Shown one piece after another: positions 35,328 to 46,825 of a DNA stretch of 64,000 bases. The stretch comes from Primulina eburnea (taxonomy: Eukaryota; Streptophyta; Magnoliopsida; Lamiales; Gesneriaceae). Where the stretch lies: contig NC_133104.1 in the NCBI RefSeq assembly GCF_022965805.1, positions 37,182,682-37,246,681 of the forward strand, read 5' to 3'. Each line of letters starts with the position of its first letter. Within the stretch, counting starts at the first letter, position 1. The notes below the pieces were generated by a model. That model did no database searches. It saw only the letters and a list, made by a program, of their open reading frames with translations, and had not been told where the DNA came from. A program made the translations under genes and the position numbers.

Positions 35328-36296
35328 TGATATGATCGGTTGTCGTAACAAGAGTGTTTAGAAGAGGGGGTTGAATAAACATTTACACTTAAAATTGTTC
35401 TTTATCAATATTTGAGTTCAATTTAGTGACAAACTGAATATCGGAATCTTGTTGGTCAATAACAATCAGTTAAACTAGAGTAGTTGCGGAAAGTAACTGA
35501 CTGTAAGATAGAATACGAAATTGAATGAAATATGCAAGAGTTGTTTCTGGATGTTCGGAGAATTTAATTACTCCTACGTCACCCCTTCTATCACAAGGAT
35601 AGGATATTCACTAAAAGACTTTGATCAAGTACAACACTTGTACAGACCCACTTCAGTTTGGACTTACAACTGCCAAAACTGAAACTCTTAGTTCTACACA
35701 ATATTCTCAGTACGTAACTGATATTAGCACAATTAATCTAACAGATTTTAGAGAGTGCTAATAAGCTCAGATTGTAGCCTTGATTGCTACGAGTAATTCA
35801 AATGAAAGTGAGCTAAGATTTTGACAGAGTAACAGCAAGCTTAAGATTGAGTGATTGTCTCTATTTTCTTCTGCTGTTCTTCAGTCATATTTATACTTCT
35901 CTTTCAACGGTAATTTTGATATGCATTTGAATTCTAGTATCCGTTGAATGCCACTTCATCATTTGTTGGGCAATGTTCTCTTCATTGATTGTCATTCTGC
36001 GTCTTAATTGCAGTAGCCGAAGTACGTTGTTCTATGCTGTAATGATTGAGGTGCGGCTTTCCATATTCATTTGCTGTTTACTATGTCCTTTTATCGGTTG
36101 AATGTTCTTTACCGAGAAGCATTCAGTTGAGATATGTTTTGACTGAAACTTATGCAGCTGAGTATATTAACTGATTGGTTTCCAACTGATCAGTTTTCTT
36201 CATTTGTTCAGCTGGTTTCAGTTGTTAAATATTCAGTTGTTTAATAATTCAGTTAGTTTCTTCAGTTTGTCAAACTCCGAAATTTGGTTTCCAACA
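35328..36296 (-). repeat. 3' LTR of the copia element (969 bp)
   Basis: Pairs with 45,858-46,825. Begins TGATATGATCGG and ends TTTCCAACA on the plus strand. It differs from its partner by scattered substitutions and a 1-2 bp indel near 35,515. Confidence 0.95.
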
Positions 36297-36310
36297 ATTT
36301 CCCCCTTTTT
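36297..36310 (-). other. Polypurine tract of the copia element
   Basis: The minus strand reads AAAAAGGGGGAAAT immediately before the 3' LTR start TGTTGG, the expected place for plus-strand priming. Confidence 0.85.
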
Positions 36311-36736
36311 GGTGTTTGACAAAACTAAGCATATATTAACTGAAGGATTGAACTCTTATAGACTGCTTCTTAACAAAAACTGTCTCAAAATAAACTGTTA
36401 AACTGCTAACTGCTCTTCAATGCTTTTTCTGCTGCTAACTGCTCTTCAATGATTTTTCTGAGTCATACTAAACTTCCCCCTTTTTGTCAAACTGAGCCAT
36501 GTGGAGAGATATTTGTCGAACTTCAATAGATAAGATGCCGACATCGGCTGAAATACTGGAGATGGCAGTAAGAACTGAGGTTTGCAGTGAGTCTATTTTG
36601 TTTGCAACAGATGTTTCTAGTCTTTCAACTCGTTGGTTGATTACATCTTGAGCAACGAAAAGAGCAGCAGTTGTGGCTTTGTTCGGCTTGTGTGCTATGG
36701 CAACTGAGAGTTCAGTTACAATTTCTTGAATATTCT

Positions 36737-38823
36737 TCAGCTTTGCAAAAACAAAATCTTGGATCCATTCAGCTTTACAGAATGATAGTATTGGGTTGAC
36801 TGAATGGATTTGATGGCATCCATTATTTGATTCATATTTGTCTTGATGGTGTTGATTACTTCGAACAATGCTTCTGAATTTGAGATTTCAGGAGACATGA
36901 CTCCTATATCTTCCTGATGTGGCACTTGTTCTGGTGGAGCGAAAATTATCATAGTGCGATCAACTGTCTCTTCTTGACCTTGAGATGAATAATGTTGCTT
37001 CTGAGCATCAGAAACACTTTGTTCTAGAATAACAGGGTTATCTGTGGTAACTGCTGTTGGAGAATCATGGTCTTGTTCTTCTGTTTGATCAACAGCTGAA
37101 ACTTGGGGGGGTTCTTCAGTTTGAAGATTTCCAACATTAGGCAACTGCTCTTCCACAGATTTAGTGAGTGTTTCCTCTTGGTTCTGATTGAGCACTTCAG
37201 TTTGCTCTTCAGTTTCAGATGTTACTTGCTGAACTGTTTCTGGAGCAACAAAAAATTGAGCTTGTTTTGCATTATCAGAGAATTGAACATGTTCTTCAGC
37301 AATAAAAGTTTGAACTGGGTCTTCAGATGTAACTAGAACGTCTTGTTCTGTTTGTTCAGTTAGAGGATCAACTGATTCAAGATTATGTGCTTCAGTTTGA
37401 GCTTCCTGAGCAACTGACTGAATGATTTCATCGATATTGGCGAACGTAAGTTCAGTCTCAGAGTACAGATGTTGATCCCCGGCTGTTGTTTGTGGAACCT
37501 TCTGGATTGATTTTTCAGTAGTGAGTTCTTCAGAAGATTCATTCTGCTGAGGTGATGAAGATTTGTATTCCTCTATTCCTGAAGATTTTTCTGGAAGAAC
37601 AAGTTCTTGATCTTGTTCTCAAAACCTTATTTCCCTCTGTAGACCACTAAGATCTGCATCCAGTTGAGTGAACACAGCTCTATCTTGATATGCAGTTGGC
37701 CCTGTGTGGTTGTAGTTTTCTTTCAACTGTCTAACCATCTTAGTCAGTTGATTAGCCTGTATTTGATCAAAGAAATATTGTCTCCTTTCCAGTGCTTTAA
37801 TAATGGTAGCAGCTTTAACTACCCTCAAAACTATCTTTTCTAGTTTAATAAACGTCTTCAGTTGGGATTTGTGCTTCAGTTTCTTGGCAAAAATTTCGGT
37901 CCTGAAGCTTTTCCAACGGTCAAATGCTGTGAGTTTTGATGTGGCAAATGTATTTACCTCTTCCCAAATTAGATCGATATGAGTTTGAATGGAGTGAGAT
38001 GGCCTTGGCTCCTCCTCAAGCTTGCCTTTTCCCTTCTCTGTGGTTAGAATATGAGGAATTTGTAGGCCAGATTTGGTAGACTCAGCTGGTTCCTTCAATG
38101 TGACGCCTTTTGGTCTAGCCTGAGGTAAAATAGTGGCAATATATTCTTGGCAGTGAATATCTTAAATTTTGAAAAAAATTTGGCATTGTTAGCTACCAGT
38201 CCTTTAAGTTTCAGAATATAACTGATTGGATTAGCAAACCCCCTGGACTGTTTTGTTGATAGAAGCATATTCTTTAGAATGCTGAAAATAATGTATCTCC
38301 AGTTGGCTTTCTTCTCACCCATGATGATTGTCATCACCTGGAATTTCTCAAGAGTGAGAGCTGCATATGAGCCAGCTTTAGCTAAAATTCCCTTTGGTAC
38401 AATATCAGCCAACAACTAAATTTCTGGTTTCAGTTCTTTCTTTGGGTCGGAGACTTTGATTTTCCGCCCAACAGATAATGAAGATTGCATTTGCTCAATA
38501 TCGAATGTTTTATCTTCAGAAAAACTGACATACCCATCAGTTGGCAAGGAAAACATTTCTCCAAAGTTTTCTTCGGATAAGATCAGCAACTTATCATTGA
38601 TAGTGACAGCGATGTTTCCTTCAACAGTGACATACCCTTTCATATAGAATTCATTCACTTCCTTCGAGTATATTTCTTGTGAAGATTGTCCCAAGAACAT
38701 TCTGAGCCCAGCAGATTCAATCTTCAAAAAGACATTTTTGATATCAGCTTCTTGAATTGATAAAACTGAGTCAAAATCGATTGCTATGGCATTCATCACG
38801 TGAGCAGGGATCTGATTAGCCAT
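36737..38823 (-). pseudogene. Extra sense-strand ORF of the copia element, between pol and 3' LTR
   Basis: About 695 codons, starting MANQIPAHVMNAIAIDFDSV at 38,823 and ending at 36,737. It is broken by an in-frame TAG (after KPEI), a frame change near 38,110-38,140 and a TGA (after REIRF, near 37,620). The N-terminal 240 residues are mixed helical (FLKIESAGLRMFLG, IIMGEKKANWRYIIF). The middle is basic and coiled-coil-like (KLEKIVLRVVKAATIIKALE). The C-terminal 300 residues are highly acidic and Gln/Glu/Thr/Val-rich, and probably disordered. SIRE-type elements often carry an env-like ORF at this place, but I see no signal peptide or transmembrane segment, so this is not a clear envelope. I recall similar proteins only as hypothetical entries in plant genomes. 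Confidence 0.75.
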
Positions 38824-39348
38824 TTCGGAAGGTAAGATGATCTGAAATTCGTAGAAAATAAGCTTTGGAAATTAATATGCTCTTAGAACTGATTGTATGC
38901 GTGAAGAAGAAGAACTGAATTGAAGCGGGTATAGTACATTTGAGCGTGACTGTTCAAATTCTGGACACGTGTCAGTCCATGAAAATTTTGAATAAAAAAT
39001 AGGCGTATGTGTGCTGTAATCGTGTGTATAAAGATTAGCGGTTTTAGAGTAAGCCACATCGTCAATCTGTAGTCACGTCAATTGATTTAGAATATAATAA
39101 ATTTTAATTAGTTAACGTATGTGAGAAGATATATAAACAATCCAACTGAACGATCAGTTGGGAAACTGATTTATTTCAATTGAGAAGTTACAAACAACTG
39201 TCTTCTCAGTTAACCTTTTGAAATTAATATTCCCCCTAAATTTGTGCATAAAATAATTAAAGTAGTGCTACAAAATAATTTTAAGAGTGCGAGAAGTTAT
39301 TGGTCTTGCTGAACTATTGACGACTCTTCAGCTTTCTTGATATTCCCC

Positions 39349-39357
39349 TATAAATAG
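39349..39357 (+). promoter_or_regulatory. TATA box of antisense ORF A
   Basis: CCCCTATAAATAG lies 54 bp upstream of the ATG at 39,403. The block GACTCTTCAGCTT, 27 bp further upstream (39,322), is also found 30 bp upstream of the TATA box of antisense ORF B. Confidence 0.6.
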
Positions 39358-39402
39358 AAATATCTCAGTTAGTTTTAGACATATCATTCAAAATATTCAA
39401 AA

Positions 39403-39801
39403 ATGTCTGACACGGGTGACTCAAGTCTTTCTCCCTTTTCTGTAAAGGCCAGGAAGGCTGAGATTGAAGACGAAGTCTTCTATGAAAGTCTGCATTATTG
39501 GGAGCGATTGCAGGAGCTAGAACTCTTGTACAATTCTGGGGAGGCCACCACTCCTGAATTGGTGGCAGAACTGAATCAAGTGCGAGAACACTTGAATATT
39601 GCTGTGTGGGTGGACGTCTTCAAGGATGGTCACATGTATCAGCTGATACTCCGCAAGGAATTGAAGATCCTGAGGCGCATAGCTCATTCTCACAGCTTTC
39701 TCATGACTGCTCCTTCTTCTTTATCTGTTTGGCTGAAATTTTGGATAATTGTTGTGGAGACTATGTATGATGATGTAATCGAGAGAAACATTTATAAGTA
39801 A
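39403..39801 (+). CDS. Antisense ORF A of the copia element (132 aa, unknown)
   Basis: An intact ORF on the strand opposite to gag and pol, in the gap between pol and the extra sense ORF. It starts MSDTGDSSLSPFSVK and contains EVFYESLHYWERLQELELLY, SGEATTPELVAEL, LRKELKILRRIAHSHSF and VWLKFW, so it is mostly helical with no signal peptide. It aligns over its length with antisense ORF B (VF...L.E...L...SG...T, then L.KE......I..S..F, then L..W...W...V, then ER..Y), which marks the pair as an old tandem duplication. Both keep open frames while gag, pol and the sense ORF have stops. It has its own TATA box. I recognise no family, so no function is claimed. Confidence 0.65.
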   Translation: MSDTGDSSLSPFSVKARKAEIEDEVFYESLHYWERLQELELLYNSGEATTPELVAELNQVREHLNIAVWVDVFKDGHMYQLILRKELKILRRIAHSHSFLMTAPSSLSVWLKFWIIVVETMYDDVIERNIYK

Positions 39802-40043
39802 TGAAATATTTATCTGATTTTAACTCTGTTTTTCTGCAAGTGATATGTTTCATCAGTTGTGACATAAACTTATGAGAAACTAACTGTCATTTGTTGATCA
39901 CGAACTGGGACTATTTAAACAATTATTAACAGAATTCAAACTGGTGTCAGTTGACTATTAACAACTGAACTTAAAGTCCTTGGTAAATGTGAAAGACACA
40001 TTAAATGTCGTGAGACTCTTCAGCTTCTCCAACATCATTTTCC

Positions 40044-40051
40044 TATAAATA
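40044..40051 (+). promoter_or_regulatory. TATA box of antisense ORF B
   Basis: TCCTATAAATA lies 59 bp upstream of the ATG at 40,103. It is preceded at 40,014 by GACTCTTCAGCTT, as for ORF A. Confidence 0.6.
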
Positions 40052-40102
40052 AGATGATAGTGATAAAAATGTGATGCAATATCAGTTCAAAAATATTTCA
40101 AT

Positions 40103-40525
40103 ATGTCAGATTCTGATGCATGCAGCAGCACTCATGTTCATGTTTCTGAGCAGTCAGCCCCTCGTTTAACAATCATCAAGAAAAAGATGGAGAGATATGT
40201 CTTTCATAAGTTGATTTCAACTTTGGAAAAGATTCATGAGTTGAAGAGGGTGATTGACAGTGGTGCTATTCCTACTCGTGCTCAGGAGGCAAGAGCACTG
40301 AAGTACCTTGAACGTATTGAAGTTAGACATGTTAGGGATTTGGTTGAAGACAAATGTCTTTTGGAGGCGATGCTATGGAAGGAGTGGCATGTTGTTGATA
40401 AGATTTCGAAATCTAGGGCATTTGCTAGAGTTCGAATTTATGAGTTAAATGATTGGGTTAGGGCGTGGCTAGATTCAGTTGATGCCATAATATCTTCTGT
40501 AAAATGGGAACGTTGGTATTCTTAA
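40103..40525 (+). CDS. Antisense ORF B of the copia element (140 aa, unknown)
   Basis: Intact, on the antisense strand, 301 bp downstream of ORF A, and ending 79 bp before the end of pol, which converges on it. It starts MSDSDACSSTHVHVSEQSAP and contains RYVFHKLISTLEKIHELKRV, DSGAIPTRAQEARALKYL, MLWKEWHVVDKISKSRAF and LNDWVRAWLDSV. Charged and helical, with a coiled-coil-like first half and a Trp-rich second half (WHV, DWVRAW, WERWY). Its similarity to ORF A, the shared N-terminal MSD and the shared promoter words indicate a duplicated gene with its own promoter. No known family is recognised. Confidence 0.65.
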   Translation: MSDSDACSSTHVHVSEQSAPRLTIIKKKMERYVFHKLISTLEKIHELKRVIDSGAIPTRAQEARALKYLERIEVRHVRDLVEDKCLLEAMLWKEWHVVDKISKSRAFARVRIYELNDWVRAWLDSVDAIISSVKWERWYS

Positions 40526-40603
40526 TGAAGTGTTAATTTTAATTTGTTGTGTTCTTCTTTTCTTCGTATAATTCTATTAATGAAGCAATATTACTAATAA
40601 TTT

Positions 40604-43600
40604 CTAAGATAAATCAATTAAACCAAGAATATTTCGAAAATAAGAAAACTTAGCCTCGGGTAATGGTTTTGTGAAGATGTCAGCTGCTTGCTGTTCAGTT
40701 GAAATATATTCTAGTCGAATATCCTTCCTTAACGCATGATCCCTGATGAAGTGATGCCTGACATCTATATGCTTGGTCCTTGAGCGAAGAACTGGATTGT
40801 AGGTGATGGCAATTGTGCTGGTATTATCACAAAATATGGGCGATTTAGTTGATGTTACTCCATAATCCTTCAGTTGTTGCTGAATCCAGATCAGTTGTGC
40901 ACAACAGCTACCAGCAGCAAGATATTCTGCTTCTGTTGTTGAGGTAGCTATGGATGTCTGCTTCTTGCTGAACCAAGAGATCAGTCTGTCTCCTAAGAAC
41001 TGACAAGATCCACTTGTACTTTTGCGATCAAGCTTACATCCTGCATAATCTGCATCTGAGTATCCAACTAAATTGAAGGTGGAGTCTTTGGAATACCATA
41101 GCCCAACATTTTGCGTGTCCTTAAGATATCTCAGAATTCTTTTAGCAGCTGAGAAATGTGATTGCTTAGGACTTGCTTGAAATCTGGCACACATATAGAC
41201 AGCAAAAACAATATCAGGACGACTGGCTGTTTGGTATAACAATGAACCTATTAACCCTCTATATAATGTCGCCTCCACTGATATTCCCCCTTCGTCAGTG
41301 TCTAGTTTAACTGATGAGCTCATGGGAGTTGTTGCAGCTGAACATGATTCCATACCAAATTTCTTTAGCAACTCCTTTGTATATTTTGTTTGACTATTGA
41401 ATATACCAGTTTCCTGTTGATTTACTTGTAGTCCAAGAAAGAATGTCAGTTCACCCATCATGCTCATTTCAAACTTATCCTGCATTAACTTAGCAAATTT
41501 TTCGCACAATTTGGGGTTAGTTGACCCAAAAATTATATCATCAACATAAATTTGAACTAGTAGAATATGATTATTTTTAGTAAATTTAAACAAGGTCTTA
41601 TCAACTGATCGGACTGTAAAGTCATGATCAGTTAGGAATTTTTAAAGAGTTTCATACCAAGCTCTGGGAGCTTGTTTAAGACCATATAATGCTTTGTTCA
41701 AATAGTATACATGATCAGGAAGTTTGTGGTTTACAAAACCTGGAGGTTGTTCGACATATACTTCTTATTGTAACTGACCATTTAGGAATGCACTCTTCAC
41801 ATCCATCTGGTAAACTTTGAAGTTTTTGAGAGATGCATAAGCAAGAAATATTCTGATTGCTTCCAATCTTGCAACTGGAGCATACGTCTCATCGTAGTCA
41901 ATTCCTTCTTCTTGCCTATATCCTTGTGCTACTAGTCTTGCTTTGTTGCGTATAACTGAACCGTCCTCGTTTAGTTTATTTCTGTACACCCATTTTGTAC
42001 ATATAATGGTTTTAGAAATTGGTCTTGGAACTAAGTTCCAGACGTTATTGTGAGTGAACTGATTCAGCTCTTCTTGCATAGCATTTACCCAGTTAGGATC
42101 AGCAAGAGCTTCATCAGTTTTCTTTGGTTCCAGTTGTGAAACAAAGGCTGAATGAATAAATAAGTTTAACATTTGATTGTGAGTTCTTACTGGATCTGAT
42201 GGATTTCCTATTACCAGATGTGGTGGATGTGATTTTCTCCATCTGTACTCTGCATTTGTTTCATCAGCAACTGCTTCAGTTGGTAACTGAGTGCAATTTT
42301 CAGCTTCAGTTGATGCCTCGTCAGCTGGTATTTGAATGTTATCAATTTGCTTTAATAACTGATTGTCATCAATGACTTCCTGCTCATTTAATTGATCCAA
42401 TATTTCTGGTTCTGGTGTTTGAAAGATGTCTTGATTGTTATGACTTTCTTCTTTGTCATCATCTTCCAAACTGATATATGTAAATCGATCAGCTAGCTCA
42501 ACTTGATCAGTTGGCTTATCAGTTAGTACAGTTTCATCAAAATCAACATGCGCAAATTCTTCAACATTTAAAGTTTTCTTATTAAAGATTCTATAAGCTA
42601 TACTAACTGATGAATATCCAATGAATATTCTTTCTGCAGATTTGGCATCAAATGCTTTTAAGTAATTTTTGCCATTATCATGAAAAAAGCATCTACAGCC
42701 GAATATTTTGAAATAAGTGATTATACTTTTTCTTCCATGCCAGATCTCATATGGTGTTTTCATATGATTCTTATTAATCATTGACCTGTTCTGAGTATAA
42801 CATGCAGTGTTTACTGCCTCTGCCCAAAATCTTTGAGAAATGCCAGAATCAGCAAGCATTGTTCTAGCAGCTTCTTTAAGGGTCCGATTTCTTCTCTCAG
42901 CTACACCGTTTTGCTGAGGAGTTCTTGCTGCTGAGAGCTCATGCTTGATTCCAGCATTTTCTAGAAAACTTGAAAGTGTTTGATTGATGAATTCAGTTCC
43001 TCGATCAGATCTGATTCGATCAATCCCAACTGATTTTTCGTTTAAAAGTCTTTTGAAGAGTTTAATCAGTTGTGCAGCCGTATGGTCTTTGGATATGAGA
43101 AATATAACCTAAGTAAATCTTGAAAAATCATCTATAACCACCAAGGTGTATTTCATTCCCCCTAAGCTCATGACTGGTATTGGACCGAAGAGATCCATGT
43201 GCAATAGTTCTAAGCATCGGGATGAAGATTTACAGCCTTTGTTTTTTAAAGAAGATCGTACTTGTTTTCCATACTGACATGCTGAGCAAAGTTTTTCTTT
43301 TGAAAAATTTAGTTTGGGCAAATCAGTTACAAGTTCATGTTTACTCAGATAAGCAATGGATTTAAAGTTTAAATGATTTAACCTTTTATGCCACAACCAG
43401 TTTTGAGATGATCTTGAAGCAATGAAGCAGACTGGTGCATGAGTCTGTTCATTCCAACTGACTTTATATGTGTTTCCACATCGTTTGCCAGTTAGTATGA
43501 TTTTATCAGTTGATGTTTTAACTAAGCATGAGTTTTTATCAAATTGTACCGAGAATCCATTGTCGCATAACTGACTGATACTAATCAAGTTATACTTCAG

Positions 43601-43800
43601 ATTCTCTACTAATAAAACATCTTTAATAGTAAAGTTACCATGGATAATCTTACCCTTACCCACGGTTTTACCTTTGGAATTATCTCCGAAATTGATGTTT
43701 GGACCACTATATTTGATCAGTTGAGATAGCATACTTGCATTTCCTGTCATATGTCATGAGCAACCGTTGTCCAAATACCATATTGAATTTTTATTTGTAC
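40604..43800 (-). pseudogene. Copia pol: protease, integrase, reverse transcriptase, RNase H
   Basis: The main frame runs from about 43,800 to 40,604 with no frame change but several stops. Protease: the active site reads DNG instead of the usual DSG, and two codons on the expected Arg codon is TGA (near 43,755). GAG-pre-integrase zinc region: HKRLNHL...CSACQYGK (about 43,390-43,270). Integrase core: HMDLFGPIP, then SDRGTEF near 43,000, then [14 protein letters not shown] near 42,900, so the D, D and E residues are visible. [22 protein letters not shown] (near 41,545) and FFLGLQV. RNase H: SDADYAGC and TSTTEAEYLAA. Stops: TAG after FSRFT, TAA after NGQLQ, TAA after WYETL. The RT wording fits the SIRE lineage. 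Confidence 0.95.
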
Positions 43801-44075
43801 CTGTTACCTGCAAGCACACACATAATTTGATTTGGTACCCATATCTATTTGGGTCCAAAGCTTATTAGTCCCTTTGAAACCCATACTTGGATTAGTCTAA
43901 CTGACTTTCCAGTAGCTGTATTCCAAATGGTGTTTCTCGGTTTTTGTGTGCTTGGTGAATAATGTACAGATGATACGGTATGTATTTTAGCTTGGTTCAA
44001 CTGATTGTTTAGTCTGTATCTTTTCTGGACTGGTTTGCAGTTATAATAATTTGAATAATTCTTGCTAACTCTTTT

Positions 44076-45818
44076 TTATGAGTGATTTTCTGAGTCAGTA
44101 GAGATTTTTGGACTGTAACCAACTCCATGTCTTCTGGCCTTATACATATTCTTAATAGGTTTTTCATTCAGTTTGCTGGGCTCAAATTTCTCTTGTTCTA
44201 CTGTTGATCTGACAAATTGAATGTACTTCCCTTTGTCCATTGTCAGCTTTAGTTGAGTATCGTTTGAAAACGTTTCTCCTTGATTACTGAACCCTAAACC
44301 AGTTTTATCAGAAACTGATTTTTGTGAATTATGCATTTCATTCAATGCAGTAGACGACTTATTCCAAGATTGAATGAGTTCAGTCTGTTTTGAATTTTCA
44401 AGAATCAATTTTTGGATCAGTGACTGATCTTTCTTTCTCTCTGCTTTTAGCTCAGCAATTTCCCTTTTTAGACTCAACCTATCAAATGATTCATCAATTT
44501 TGGTTTTGTTGTCCATGGGATCATTTTGCTTTGACTTTATTTCCTCAAATGATGATGCAAGTTTCTGGTACTCATTTACCATTTCATGCAATGTTAAAAT
44601 GAGTTCTTCTCGTGTAAAATCAGTTGAACTAAAATCAAATACCTGTTGACTTGTAGATTCTGCTTCAGTGTCATTTGCCATTAGACATTTGACTTCCTCT
44701 TCATCACTTGAGCTATATGAGCTTTCTGGTTCTGATTCGTCACTATCAGTTTCTGCCCATTTGGATTTGTTCTCTTCAGCTAGTAGAACTTCGTGTTTCT
44801 TTCTGTAGGTTTTCTTATCATCTATGGGTCTTCTCTTATGCTCATATAGTTTCTTTCTTCTGCCAGTTGATCCTTGACTTTCCTTTTTAGGTTTAGGACA
44901 GTCAGCAATGTAATGACCTGTTTTGCCACAATTGTAGCAAGCATTTGTTTCTTCTTTGCAATTATTTCTCTGGTATTGCTTTTGAAGGTTTCTTTGGTTC
45001 TTTCTCATGAACCTCCCAAACTTTTTGATGAATAATGACATAGCATCATTGCTTAACTGATCAGCAGATTTCTCAACTGAACTAGTCGATTCAGTTCTGA
45101 CAGCTGCTAAAGCAGTTGTAGTTGTAGGAGTAGATGGTTCTCCTTCTCTGTTTTGCAATTCAAATTCATAAGCTTTTAAATCAGCAAATAGTTCATGAAG
45201 TTCGATCTTGTTCAAGTCTTTAGATTCTCTCATAGCCATAGTTTTGCCATCTCATTCTTTTGGAAGACCTCTCATCACTTTTAGTGTAACCTCTTTGTTG
45301 GTATACACTTTTCCGAGTGCATTTAATTCATTCACAATACTGCTTACCCTTTCATCATACTCGTTCATTGATTCTCCAACCTTCATTTTGATATTGTCAA
45401 ATTTCTGGACAGCAACTGAGAGTTTATTTTCTTTTGTTTGGTCATTTCCTTCATATAACTGAATCAACTTCTCCCAAATTTCTTTTGTTGTTTTGCACAT
45501 CTTTATTTTGTTGAAGGTTGCTTTGTCCAGTGTTTTGTATAGAGTATCTTTGGCCACATTGTCAAGATTAGCTTTCCTTTTGTCTTCAGTTGTCCACTCT
45601 TCTCTGGGATTTTGAATTCTCTGTGGTGCCCCTTCAGTTATGGCAATTGTTGTGTTTGCTTTTAGAATCTTCATGGGTCCGTCTGTTATGACATAACACA
45701 TATCATCATCTTGTGCAGCTAAGTGAGCCTGCATTCTGATTTTCCAGTCATCGAAATCTTCTCTTGAGAACATAGGAATTTTATTGAATGAAGTCATGCT
45801 AGCAGATTTATAGATCAA
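44076..45818 (-). pseudogene. Copia gag
   Basis: About 580 codons. The capsid-like UBN2 region starts with FDDWKIRMQAHLA (near 45,760) and continues with EIWEKLIQLYEG, followed by MRGLPKE. There a TGA (45,249-45,251) replaces a codon that is normally Trp. The nucleocapsid zinc knuckle CYNCGKTGHYIADC lies near 44,900-44,940, followed by a basic stretch. The C-terminal 300 residues are acidic and then coiled-coil-like (LKREIAELKAERKKDQSLIQ). After the terminal TAA at 44,076 the sequence stays readable toward pol with two further stops and one frame change near 43,800. A long gag of this type suits the SIRE lineage. Confidence 0.9.
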
Positions 45819-45843
45819 AAGTATTCAAGAACAAGATTCAACC

Positions 45844-45855
45844 GCTCTGATACCA
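45844..45855 (-). other. tRNA-iMet primer-binding site of the copia element
   Basis: The minus strand reads TGGTATCAGAGC, two bases after the 5' LTR end (TATCA|AG|TGG). This is a perfect match to the standard plant primer site. Confidence 0.95.
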
Positions 45856-45857
45856 CT

Positions 45858-46825
45858 TGATAGGATCGGTTGTCGTAACAAGAGTGTTTAGAAGAAGGGG
45901 TTGAATAAACACTTACACTTAAAATTGTTCTTTATCAATATTTGAGTTCAGTTTAGTGACAAACTGAATCTCGGAATCTTGTTGGTCAATAACAATCAGT
46001 TAAACTAGAGTAGTTGCGGAAAGTAACTGACTGAAAGAGAATACGAAAATGAAAGAAATATGCAAGAGTTGTTTCTGGATGTTCGGATAATTTAATTACT
46101 CCTACGTCACCCCTTCTATCACAAGGATAGGATATTCACTAAAAGACTTTGATCAAGTACAACACTTGTACAGACCCACTTCAGTTTGGACTTACAACTG
46201 CCAAAACTGAAACTCTTAGTTCTACACAATATTCTCAGTACGTAACTGATATTAGCACAATTGAATCTAATAGCTTTTAGAGAGTGCTAATAAGCTCAGA
46301 TTGTAGCCTTGATTGCTACGAGTATTTCAAATGAAAGTGAGCTAAGATTTTGACAGAGTAACAGCAAGCTTAAGATTGAGTGATTGTCTCTATTTTCTTC
46401 TGCTGTTCTTCAGTCATATTTATACTTCTCTTTCAACGGTAGTTTTGATATGCATTTGAATTCTAGTATCCGTTGAATGCCACTCCATCATTTGTTGGGC
46501 AATGTTCTCTTCATTGATTGTCATTCGGCGTCTTAATTGCAGTAGCCGAAGTACGTTGTTCTATGCTGTAATGATTGAGGTGCGGCTTTCCATATTCATT
46601 TGTTGTTTACTATATCTTTTTGTTGGTTGAATGTTCTTTCCCGAGAAGCATTCAGTTGAGATATGTTTTGACTGAAACTTATGCAGCTGAGTATATTAAC
46701 TGATCGGTTTCCAACTGATCAGTTTTCTTCATTTGTTCAGCTGGTTTCAGTTGTTAAATATTCAGTCGTTTCATAATTCAGTTAGTTTCTTCAGTTTGTC
46801 AAACTCCGAAATTTGGTTTCTAACA
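45858..46825 (-). repeat. 5' LTR of the copia element (968 bp)
   Basis: Begins TGATAGGATCGG and ends TTTCTAACA on the plus strand. It is followed by AAAG, matching the AAAG before the other LTR. Confidence 0.95.

Larger units (their letters stand above)
35328..46825 (-). mobile_element. Full-length Ty1/copia (SIRE-like) retrotransposon with extra ORFs
   Basis: 11,498 bp, read on the minus strand. 5' LTR 45,858-46,825; primer site TGGTATCAGAGC (complement of 45,844-45,855), 2 bp from the LTR; gag; protease-integrase-RT-RNase H; two antisense ORFs; one extra sense ORF; polypurine tract AAAAAGGGGGAAAT (36,297-36,310, minus); 3' LTR 35,328-36,296. Both LTRs run TGTT..., with ...TATCA at the end in element sense. 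The target site is AAAG on both sides (35,324-35,327 and 46,826-46,829); a fifth base is hidden in an A run. By eye the LTRs differ at about 30 positions, near 3%. It inserted into the endogenous caulimovirid. gag and pol contain several stops, so the copy cannot act on its own. Confidence 0.95.

Noticed and set aside
36737..38823. Calling the extra copia ORF an envelope gene
   Set aside because: The position fits, but no signal peptide, membrane span or cysteine pattern is visible.
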